Source: an uncultured Muribaculaceae bacterium
GTDB taxonomy: Bacteria > Bacteroidota > Bacteroidia > Bacteroidales > Muribaculaceae
Assembly (NCBI GenBank): GCA_910587925.1
Contig: CAJUOC010000026.1
Span: 1 to 39,711 of the forward strand
Reading direction: 5' to 3'
Length of the DNA: 39,711 nt
Below are positions 27,442 through 34,092 of the stretch, in pieces. The translations under genes were made by a program, and so were the position numbers. How positions within the stretch are numbered: position 1 is the first letter of the stretch; the number at the start of each line of letters is the position of its first letter. The notes under the pieces were generated by a model that saw only the letters and a list, made by a program, of their open reading frames with translations, was not told the origin of the DNA and made no database searches.

Positions 27442-27524
27442 CAAACCTAAAACAATCTTTTTTACCTTAGAAATTGTACCTATTGGAAACCATAAAAAGG
27501 GCCTCCGTGATGGAGGCCCTTTTT
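27442..27524 (+). ncRNA. Candidate ~83-nt small RNA between dnaA and the AI-2E permease
   Basis: A predicted start near 27442 and the perfect intrinsic terminator at 27494-27524 bound an ~83-nt transcript without a meaningful reading frame. Inside it AACAAT (27460-27465) can pair with ATTGT (27483-27487 region) to form a small 5' stem. The terminator also serves the convergent permease gene, so the terminator alone is not proof. Confidence 0.35.
27494..27524. terminator. Bidirectional terminator
   Basis: A perfect 13-bp stem, A5-GGGCCTCC with GGAGGCCC-T5, around the loop GTGAT. It has T tracts in both directions, closing the permease gene on the minus strand and any plus-strand transcript from the dnaA side. 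Confidence 0.92.
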
Positions 27525-27541
27525 ACGTATCGGGCGGATTG

Positions 27542-28660
27542 TCAGTCGCCCGGGCAGTCGTCGGCCTCGGAAGTCGACGGCGCGGAGGAGTGCTCGCCGC
27601 GGTTGATATACTCCTGATAGTATGCCAGCAGCAGGGTGGTGAGCGGCAGGGCGATGATCATGCCGATAAGCCCCAGCAGGGTGCCCCACACCGAGAGCGA
27701 CAGCAGTATCACAGCCGGATTGAGGCCCATGGCCTTGCCCATGATTTTGGGCGTGAGGATGTAGTCGCATATACACTGGCTCACAGCGTAGACCAGCAGA
27801 CACTTGCCAAACTCGGGCCAGAATGCCACACCGCCGCCCATCGAGTCGATAAAGCACACTATCATCACCGGGATGAGCGTCACATACTGGAAATACGGTA
27901 TCATGTAGAGCACTCCCACCGTGATACCGAGTATGATGGCCAGCGGGATGCCCACGATGGAAAAGCCGACACAGTAGAATACGGCCGCACACAGGGCGAT
28001 GAGCGCCTGGCCACGGAAGTAATGGTTCATGCTGGTCTTGATGTCGCAGCCCACGCGGGCTACCACAGCGCGGTACCGCCGCGGCACCAGCATACGCATA
28101 CCGCCCATCAGTGAGTGATAGTCGATAAGTATGAAGATGACGTATATAAACGTAAGCAGCCACTCCAGCGTATGGAGCAGGAAGTCGAGCGTCGAGGCGA
28201 TAAATGATGTGCCCGAGCTGAGCAGCGACTCAAAGTGGGAACTGCGCACCAGATCGGCCACGCTGAGCGAGCGCACCCACTCGCGCACCGGCGCGATGAT
28301 TTCCTCGGGCACCAGCGGCACCGATGTATCCGCCGCCGAGCTGCGGCTTATCATGTCTTCGAGCTGATGCACCTCGCGTATGATTGATGGCACAAAGAAG
28401 TATCCCAGCACGGCCAGCACCAGCGTGACCTCCACTATGGTGATGATACTGGGCAGCACACGGCCGCGCATACGCAGGATGCGCTGATTGGTCTCGACCA
28501 GCGGCTCCATGAGATACGCGATGAGGCAGGCCAGGCAGAATGGCAGCAGCACATTGCGCAGCACATTGATGAGCCATATGGCGGCGGCCAGCAGGGCCAG
28601 GCCGACGATGATGCGTACCACGCGGTCGAATGTATATGGGCGGGATGCGGCAGAAGACAT
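27542..28660 (-). CDS. AI-2E family transporter (PerM/YdiK-like permease)
   Basis: A 372-residue polytopic membrane protein. Two hydrophobic segments near the N-terminus (IIVGLALLAAAIWLINVL, LLPFCLACLIAYLMEPLV) and one after a basic stretch (TIVEVTLVLAVLGYFFV) precede a soluble loop (about 115-165). The conserved C-terminal half has GQALIALCAAVFYCVGFSIVG and the family motif ILTPKIMGKAMGLNPAVILLSLSVWGTLLGLIG. Members export small molecules or ions; the AI-2 name is historical and the substrate is unknown. The start at 28660 (MSSAASRPYTF) is favoured over an upstream in-frame ATG at 28786 that lies on the divergent promoter. It ends in an acidic tail and a bidirectional terminator. Confidence 0.92.
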   Translation of the reverse strand: MSSAASRPYTFDRVVRIIVGLALLAAAIWLINVLRNVLLPFCLACLIAYLMEPLVETNQRILRMRGRVLPSIITIVEVTLVLAVLGYFFVPSIIREVHQLEDMISRSSAADTSVPLVPEEIIAPVREWVRSLSVADLVRSSHFESLLSSGTSFIASTLDFLLHTLEWLLTFIYVIFILIDYHSLMGGMRMLVPRRYRAVVARVGCDIKTSMNHYFRGQALIALCAAVFYCVGFSIVGIPLAIILGITVGVLYMIPYFQYVTLIPVMIVCFIDSMGGGVAFWPEFGKCLLVYAVSQCICDYILTPKIMGKAMGLNPAVILLSLSVWGTLLGLIGMIIALPLTTLLLAYYQEYINRGEHSSAPSTSEADDCPGD

Positions 28661-28786
28661 AAGCAGGCGGTGATGAAAATACTTTTTCTTTAAAGAAGAA
28701 ACACTTGCGGGCGGGCTATAGTTCGCGCCGCGCGCAGACCGGCACAAAACACCCCCGCAAATTTGGCGTTGCACGTGCCTTTTCAC

Positions 28787-28794
28787 TATATTTG
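28787..28794 (+). promoter_or_regulatory. Promoter -7 box of the DUF4421 gene
   Basis: TATATTTG lies 15 nt before the ATG at 28810, predicting a leader of about 8-10 nt. The 149-nt divergent gap (28661-28809) shows no clear promoter for the minus-strand permease; TATTTTCA on the minus strand near 28675 is only a weak match. Confidence 0.6.
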
Positions 28795-28809
28795 CATGTG
28801 TTTTCAGCT

Positions 28810-29850
28810 ATGCAAAGGTTTGCCGCCATAATAATCTCCATGATGGTCGGCCTGTCGGCGATGTCGGCGGGCGCCATGAGTTTCAATCTCGACTCCATCG
28901 CGGCCAAGGGCGCTTTTCCGCGCGCCATCGTGAAGATATACCGCTGGGGCGACGGATTTTTCAACCCGCGAGACTCGGCATATGTCGACGTCACCGGCAC
29001 CAAATTCAGCGTGAAGCTCAACACGCAGTCGTGGCTCAACCACCTCAACTTCCGCATAAACTCGCGCGAGACAATTGACCTGCGCTCCGACCCCAGCACC
29101 ACCATGGGTGTCTATATCACCTACCTCGCCCTCACCGCCGGCTACGACATCAATGTAAGCAAACTTTTTGGCCGCTCGGGCCACGCGCGGCAGAGATACC
29201 AGTTTGGCTTCAACTGCTCGCTGATGTCGGCCGAGGCATATTGGGAGCGCAACACCGTGGGCACCAAGCTGCGGCGCTTCGGCGAGACGGGCGGTCTCGA
29301 CCTGCCCTTCGACGGAGCAAGTTTCGAGTCGTGGGGACTCGACATATATTACTTTTTCAACCATCGCCGCTACTCGCAGGCGGCGCTCTTTGCATACAGC
29401 CGCATACAGCGCCGCAGCCAAGGCTCGTTTTACGCCGGCCTGTCGACGTATACCCAGCAGTACGACATAGACTTCTCGTCGCTGCCGGCCGAGATGCTCT
29501 CCAGGCTGCCCGACTGGTGGGCCGACAGCCACTACCGAGTGCGTACCCGCAATTTCGGGCTGCGCGTGGGCTACGGCTTCAACTGGGTGCTACCCCGCGG
29601 CTGGACTATCGGCGCCTCGGTATCGCCTGTGGTGGGCGTCGCCACCGGCAAGGTAAATTCCGACAACGACAAGGTGCGGTTTTCCGTATACAACCACATC
29701 AAGCTCGGCGCCGTGTGGAACCATGGCCGATGGTTTATCGGCGCTCAGGGACTTGTCGACACGGCCGTGGTCGAGGACCACGAGACACTATTCCTGGGCT
29801 CCAACCTCAATTTCAACGCCGTGGTCGGCTACCGCTTCAATCTTTGGTGA
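28810..29850 (+). CDS. DUF4421 family outer-membrane-associated protein
   Basis: A 346-residue protein with a signal peptide (MQRFAAIIISMMVGLSAMSAGA). The family opening is WGDGFFNPRDSAYVDVTGTKFSVKLNTQSWLNH, and the rest is a series of beta strands ending in aromatic residues (YQFGFNCSLMSAEAYWER, GWTIGASVSPVVGV, LNFNAVVGYRFNLW), consistent with an outer-membrane barrel. DUF4421 proteins are widespread in Bacteroidales and uncharacterised. The start at 28810 follows the promoter box; the open frame extends further upstream but across the promoter. Its 3' end overlaps the convergent TIGR02757 gene by 14 nt. Confidence 0.88.
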   Translation: MQRFAAIIISMMVGLSAMSAGAMSFNLDSIAAKGAFPRAIVKIYRWGDGFFNPRDSAYVDVTGTKFSVKLNTQSWLNHLNFRINSRETIDLRSDPSTTMGVYITYLALTAGYDINVSKLFGRSGHARQRYQFGFNCSLMSAEAYWERNTVGTKLRRFGETGGLDLPFDGASFESWGLDIYYFFNHRRYSQAALFAYSRIQRRSQGSFYAGLSTYTQQYDIDFSSLPAEMLSRLPDWWADSHYRVRTRNFGLRVGYGFNWVLPRGWTIGASVSPVVGVATGKVNSDNDKVRFSVYNHIKLGAVWNHGRWFIGAQGLVDTAVVEDHETLFLGSNLNFNAVVGYRFNLW

Positions 29851-30622
29851 CGCCGATGCCGAAGAGGGCAAAGTCGTAGTATACCGGGTCGTCGGGGCGC
29901 ATACGGCGCAGCTCGGCGGTAAGCTCCTCGACGGTGCGGCGGTCGTTGGCCTTGCGGCTGACCAGCCCCAGGTCGCGCGACACATTGCCCACATGCACAT
30001 CGAGCGGTATATACAGCTCCGAGGGGGCGAGCGCCGTGCGCCATATGCCGAGATCGACGATGCCGTCGCGGCGCACCAGCCAACGCAGGGCCATATTGAA
30101 CCGCTTCAGAGCCGAAGTACGCAGATTCTGCGGCAGACAGCGGCTGTCGCGACAGCCGCCCGAGGCGGCGGCAAGGGTATCGCCCAGCGCGGCGGCTACC
30201 GTCCAGGGCGCGCAGTCGCGTGTACCGGCCCTGCCGATGGCATCGGCGGCAAAGGCCTCCAGGCTGCCGTGGCGGCTGTACACCTCGCGCAGCCCGCGCA
30301 GGTAGTGGCTCAGATTGTCGGTAAAAAAAGTGCGGTGGATATTGTCGCGCGGCGGCAGGTCTTCGTAGCCACGCTCCATCACATACCGGTAAGGCTGATG
30401 CTCCATCAGGGCGAGCATACCCTCGCAGGAGCGGCATATCATCTTGCGGTTGCCCCAGGCCACGGTCGATGCCAGCAGCGATACTATCTCGATGTCGCGC
30501 GGATCGGTAAAGCGGCGGGGAAACTGCACCGGGTCGGCCTCGATAAACTCAGGACGGTTGTAGCGCGCGGCCTCGGCGTCGAGCAGGGCGTGCAGCTCTG
30601 CAAAATGTACATCTGTCATCAT
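29837..30622 (-). CDS. TIGR02757/DUF2400 family protein
   Basis: A 261-residue soluble protein of the TIGR02757 family, recognised from the segments FTDPRDIEIVSLLASTVAWGNRKMI, NLSHYLRGLREVY, CLPQNLRTSALKRFNMALRWLVRRDGIVDLGIW and PLDVHVGNVSRDLGLVSRK. The middle and C-terminal helices resemble a helix-hairpin-helix DNA glycosylase scaffold (LDVHVGNVSR, ELTAELRRM), but the biochemical role of the family is not known to me. Two adjacent ATG codons (30622 and 30619) are possible starts; a TACCTTTG box only 4 nt upstream suggests that the transcript begins at one of them. The gene is divergent from the C45 hydrolase and overlaps the DUF4421 3' end. Confidence 0.9.
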   Translation of the reverse strand: MMTDVHFAELHALLDAEAARYNRPEFIEADPVQFPRRFTDPRDIEIVSLLASTVAWGNRKMICRSCEGMLALMEHQPYRYVMERGYEDLPPRDNIHRTFFTDNLSHYLRGLREVYSRHGSLEAFAADAIGRAGTRDCAPWTVAAALGDTLAAASGGCRDSRCLPQNLRTSALKRFNMALRWLVRRDGIVDLGIWRTALAPSELYIPLDVHVGNVSRDLGLVSRKANDRRTVEELTAELRRMRPDDPVYYDFALFGIGVTKD

Positions 30623-30626
30623 AGCC

Positions 30627-30664
30627 CAAAGGTAGAGATTTTACGGAGATTTTTAGTAATTTTG
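30627..30664. promoter_or_regulatory. Interlocked divergent promoters
   Basis: Minus strand: TACCTTTG (plus 30627-30634), 4 nt from the TIGR02757 ATG. Plus strand: TAATTTTG (30657-30664), 5 nt from the C45 hydrolase ATG at 30670. The entire gap is 47 bp, so the -33 regions of each fall on the other's -7 box, and both mRNAs should be leaderless. Confidence 0.65.
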
Positions 30665-30669
30665 TTGCC

Positions 30670-31671
30670 ATGAAACGCCTCCTCTCCATAATACTGCTCG
30701 CGGTGGCAGCCACTGCGGCGGCTACGGCCTGCACATCGCTGGTCGCCACCGGCCGCGCCACCGCGTCGGGCCACCCGCTGCTGTGGAAACACCGCGACAC
30801 CGGCGCGCCGGGCAATTTCCTGGCCCGCGTCGAGGCCACCGACTCCACACTGGCATACGTGGGGCTGTACAACGACGGCGACTCCCTGCTCGCCGAGGCC
30901 TGGACGGGCATGAACGAGGCCGGCTTTGCCGTGCTCAACACTGCCAGCTACAATCTCGCCCCCGACACCGCCCGCATCAAAGACCGCGAGGGGCTGGTGA
31001 TGAGCGCCGCCCTGGCCCGCTGCCGCACGGTCGACGACTTTGCCCGCCTGCTCGACTCGCTCCCGCGGCCGATGGGCGTGCAGGCCAATTTCGGCGCCAT
31101 CGACGCCTCGGGCCGCGCCGCATATTTCGAGACGGGCGACCACTCGGTGTGCCGCTTCGATGTCGACTCCGCAGCCATCCGCACCAATCACTCGCTGAGC
31201 GGCACTCTCGGCCGCGGCAACGGCTACATACGCCTCGCCGCCGCGCGGCATCTCACCGCCGGGCGCCGCATATCGCCGCGCCTGCTGGCCGATACACTCT
31301 CGCGCTCGTTTTACCACGGCCTCACCGCCCGCGACCACCTGGCCGACGGCGACCGGTATGTGGCCGACCTCGACTTCATACCCCGCGACATCACCACCGC
31401 CTCGGTGGTGATCGAGTCGACACCCGAGGGCCCGGTGATGTGGGCCTCGCTGGGATACACCCCGGTGGCGCCCGTCGGGCGTGTCACCCTCGACAGCATA
31501 CCTGCCGCCATGGGGCCCGACTTGCCGGGATGGCGCAGCTCGGCCTGCCACGCCGCCACCGACCTGCGGCGCACGGCGATACCCTTTGAGGGCGGCAGCG
31601 GGCCGCGCTACCTCGACCTGCATGTGCTCGCGCCGCTCATCGGGCAAGCACGACTGAAATCAAGATTCTGA
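30670..31671 (+). CDS. C45/choloylglycine-hydrolase-like Ntn amidohydrolase, exported
   Basis: A 333-residue protein with an N-terminal signal (MKRLLSIILLAVAATAAATA) placed directly before Cys21 in CTSLVATGRATASGHPLLWKHRD. In the linear amide C-N hydrolase superfamily (penicillin V acylase, bile salt hydrolase, C45 peptidases) the nucleophile is an N-terminal Cys followed by T-S/T and, further on, an Arg or Lys and Asp; CTS, KHRD and NEAGFAVLNTASYN match that pattern. Signal-peptide removal at Cys21 would expose the nucleophile in the periplasm; a weak lipobox (ATAC) is an alternative. The substrate, such as a bile acid conjugate, an N-acyl amide or a peptide, cannot be told. It is followed 5 nt later by DUF3737. 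Confidence 0.82.
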   Translation: MKRLLSIILLAVAATAAATACTSLVATGRATASGHPLLWKHRDTGAPGNFLARVEATDSTLAYVGLYNDGDSLLAEAWTGMNEAGFAVLNTASYNLAPDTARIKDREGLVMSAALARCRTVDDFARLLDSLPRPMGVQANFGAIDASGRAAYFETGDHSVCRFDVDSAAIRTNHSLSGTLGRGNGYIRLAAARHLTAGRRISPRLLADTLSRSFYHGLTARDHLADGDRYVADLDFIPRDITTASVVIESTPEGPVMWASLGYTPVAPVGRVTLDSIPAAMGPDLPGWRSSACHAATDLRRTAIPFEGGSGPRYLDLHVLAPLIGQARLKSRF

Positions 31672-31676
31672 CAGCT

Positions 31677-32519
31677 ATGGAAATTATAAAAGACAAGGAA
31701 TACGGCGGCGAACGCCCGCTGTTTGCGAGCCACGGCCTGCGGCTTGAGCATGTGACCATCCACGCCGGCGAGTCGGCGCTCAAGGAGTGCTCCGACATCG
31801 AGGCGGTCGACTGCCGCTTCGAGGGAAAGTATCCCTTCTGGCACGTCGACGGCTTCCGCATCGAGCGCTGCCTTTTCACCCCGGGCGCTCGCGCCGCCCT
31901 GTGGTACTCGAGCAATCTCGAAATGAAAGACACTCGGGTCGAGGCGCCAAAGATGTTTCGCGAGATGCGCGATCTGTCGCTGAGCAATGTCACCATCCCC
32001 GACGCACAGGAGACCCTGTGGCACTGCTCGGGCGTGAAGCTGCGCGACGTCGAGGTGGCTCATGCCGACTACCTCTTCATGCACGGCGCCGACATCGACA
32101 TCGACGGCTACCGCCAGCAGGGCAACTACTCCTTTCAGTACTGCCACAATGTGGTGATACGCAATGCCGTAATTGACTCCAAAGACGCCTTCTGGCAGAC
32201 CGAGGGAGTCACCCTCATCGACTGCCGCCTCACCGGCGAGTACCTGGGCTGGCACTCTCGCGGCCTGCGGTTGGTGCGCTGCCACATCTCGGGTACCCAG
32301 CCGCTGTGCTATGCCCGCGACCTGGTGATGGAAGACTGCACCATGGCGCCCGACTGCGACCTGGCCTTTGAGGAGTCGACCCTGCAGGCCACCATACTCT
32401 CGCCCGTCACCAGCGTGAAAAATCCCACCTCGGGGTGCATCACCGCCGAGAGCTACGGCGAAATCATCCTCGACAGCAATATCAAGGCTCCGGCCGACTG
32501 CCGCATTCTCACACGATGA
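31677..32519 (+). CDS. DUF3737 family protein (right-handed beta-helix)
   Basis: A 280-residue cytoplasmic protein with no signal peptide. It is made of about ten short repeats in which Cys, Val and Ile recur at regular spacing (LEHVTIHAGESALKEC, IEAVDCRFEGKYPFWH, VTLIDCRLTGEYLGWH), the pattern of a pectate-lyase-like right-handed beta-helix. This matches DUF3737, a family whose function is unknown. Its stop overlaps the ATG of a MalY/PatB aminotransferase by four bases, so the two proteins are made together; I recall the same pairing in other bacteria, but cannot check it here. It starts 5 nt after the C45 hydrolase. Confidence 0.9.
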   Translation: MEIIKDKEYGGERPLFASHGLRLEHVTIHAGESALKECSDIEAVDCRFEGKYPFWHVDGFRIERCLFTPGARAALWYSSNLEMKDTRVEAPKMFREMRDLSLSNVTIPDAQETLWHCSGVKLRDVEVAHADYLFMHGADIDIDGYRQQGNYSFQYCHNVVIRNAVIDSKDAFWQTEGVTLIDCRLTGEYLGWHSRGLRLVRCHISGTQPLCYARDLVMEDCTMAPDCDLAFEESTLQATILSPVTSVKNPTSGCITAESYGEIILDSNIKAPADCRILTR

Positions 32520-33691
32520 GCGCGCCGGTATTTGATTTCGACACCGCGCCCGACCGTCTCGGCACCCAGAGCTACAAGTGGGACACGATGCCCGAGGGCG
32601 TGCTGCCCATGTGGGTGGCCGACATGGACTTCCCCGCGGCGCCCTGCATACTCGATGCTCTGAAGCGCCGTATAGCCGGCGGCGTGATGGGGTACACGCA
32701 CGTCCCGCCCGAGTACTACTCGGCCACGGCCGACTGGTATGCCCGCCGCCACGGCTGGCGCCCCGAGCGCCGGCATATGATGTATACGTCGGGAGTGGTG
32801 CCGGCCATATCGGCCATCATCAAGGCCATGAGCCGGCCGGGCGATGCGGTGGCCGTGCTCTCGCCGGTATTCAACTGCTTCTACTCGTCGATACGCAACA
32901 ACGGCTGCCGCGCCGCCGAGGTGGAGCTGGCGGTCGACTCAGACTCAGGGATGTACCGCATCCCCTGGGATGAGCTGGAGCGCACGGCCGCCATGCCAGA
33001 TGTGAAGATACTGCTGCTGTGCAACCCCCACAATCCGGGCGGACGTGTATGGACGCACGCCGAGCTGGAGCGCATCGCCGGCATCGCCCGGCGTCACAGG
33101 CTGTTTGTGATTTCCGACGAGATACACTGCCCCCTCACCTACCCCGGACACGACTACACTCCCTGGGCCACGGTCGACACCTCGGCCGACTGGGCGGTGT
33201 GTATCGCGCCCACCAAGGCCTTCAACTTCGCCGGCCTCCAGATAGCCACCATCGTGGCGCCCGACCCCGAGGTGATGCACCGCATCGACCGCGCTGTCAA
33301 TATCAACGAGGTATGCGACGTGAATCCGCTGGGCGTGGTGGCCACCATCGCGGCATACTCGCCCGACGGCGAGGCGTGGCTCGACGCGCTGCGCCGCTAT
33401 CTGGCCGGCAACTTCGCCGCTCTGCGCGAGTTTATCGCCGCGGAGCTGCCCCGGGCCACGGTGATGCCGCTGGAGAGCACATATCTTGCCTGGATCGACC
33501 TGGGCTACACCGGGCTCGACTCCGCCGGTCTCGCCGCCCTATGCGAGGAGCGCGGCAAGGTGATGCTCTCGCCGGGCCATATATTCGGCCGTGGCGGTGA
33601 GCATCACCTGCGACTCAATTTCGCCTGCCCGCGCGAGCGTATGCTCGACGGGCTGCGGCGTATGGCCGACGCTGTCAATAGCTTACCATAG
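32516..33691 (+). CDS. MalY/PatB-family PLP-dependent aminotransferase / cystathionine beta-lyase (paralog 2)
   Basis: A 391-residue PLP enzyme homologous to the gene at 17205. It has the family signature VLPMWVADMDFPAAPC, GYTHVP, the CNPHNPGGRVW motif, SDEIHCPLTYPGH and Schiff-base Lys234 in APTKAFNFAGLQ, and ends FACPRERMLDGLRRM. SDEIHxD/P followed by a His-containing segment and the N-term DFDTAPDRLGTQSYKWD are typical of the C-S lyase branch. The start at 32516 is set by the ATGA overlap with DUF3737. It overlaps the convergent DUF4332 gene by 17 nt at its 3' end. Cystathionine cleavage to homocysteine is likely; other C-S lyase substrates are possible. Confidence 0.92.
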   Translation: MSAPVFDFDTAPDRLGTQSYKWDTMPEGVLPMWVADMDFPAAPCILDALKRRIAGGVMGYTHVPPEYYSATADWYARRHGWRPERRHMMYTSGVVPAISAIIKAMSRPGDAVAVLSPVFNCFYSSIRNNGCRAAEVELAVDSDSGMYRIPWDELERTAAMPDVKILLLCNPHNPGGRVWTHAELERIAGIARRHRLFVISDEIHCPLTYPGHDYTPWATVDTSADWAVCIAPTKAFNFAGLQIATIVAPDPEVMHRIDRAVNINEVCDVNPLGVVATIAAYSPDGEAWLDALRRYLAGNFAALREFIAAELPRATVMPLESTYLAWIDLGYTGLDSAGLAALCEERGKVMLSPGHIFGRGGEHHLRLNFACPRERMLDGLRRMADAVNSLP

Positions 33692-34082
33692 GCTCAAGCT
33701 CGGCGGCCTGCGCTATCATGCGCTCTACCTCGGCCACGGTCGGCACGCGGCCGGTGAGGTGGCGCGCCTCGTTGATTTCGGCCAGGCGCGGCTGGAGATT
33801 GGCCGCCACACGGTGGCGAAATTCCTTGACCGTGTCGACGCCGGCCGCCTCAAGCAGCTCGGCAAACTGCGGCCCCACACCCTTGATGCGGTACAGGTCG
33901 CAGTGGTTGACCCATGTGAGGATGAGCTTGGCGGGTATGCCTGTGATTTCGGCCAGGGTCTTGCGCCCCTTGGGGGTGGCGCCTGCCTCGAGGAGGTCGT
34001 CGGATGTGTAGATGCCGGCTCCCTGGAGCTTTTCGGCGTAGACTGCGCCCACGCCCTCGATGTCGATTACCTTGTAGTCCAT
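33675..34082 (-). CDS. DUF4332 helix-hairpin-helix protein
   Basis: A 135-residue soluble protein with two helix-hairpin-helix units, IEGVGAVYAEKLQGAGIYTSDDLLEAGAT and IKGVGPQFAELLEAAGVDTVKEF, each with the GVG hairpin. This is the DUF4332 pattern; such units bind DNA backbone or mediate protein contacts. The start at 34082 (MDYKVIDIEGVG) comes 10 nt after the stop of the pyruvate:ferredoxin oxidoreductase, so the two genes are probably one transcript. What a HhH protein does beside PFOR is unknown. The 3' end overlaps the aminotransferase gene. Confidence 0.88.
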   Translation of the reverse strand: MDYKVIDIEGVGAVYAEKLQGAGIYTSDDLLEAGATPKGRKTLAEITGIPAKLILTWVNHCDLYRIKGVGPQFAELLEAAGVDTVKEFRHRVAANLQPRLAEINEARHLTGRVPTVAEVERMIAQAAELEPMVSY

Positions 34083-34092
34083 AATTATATAT

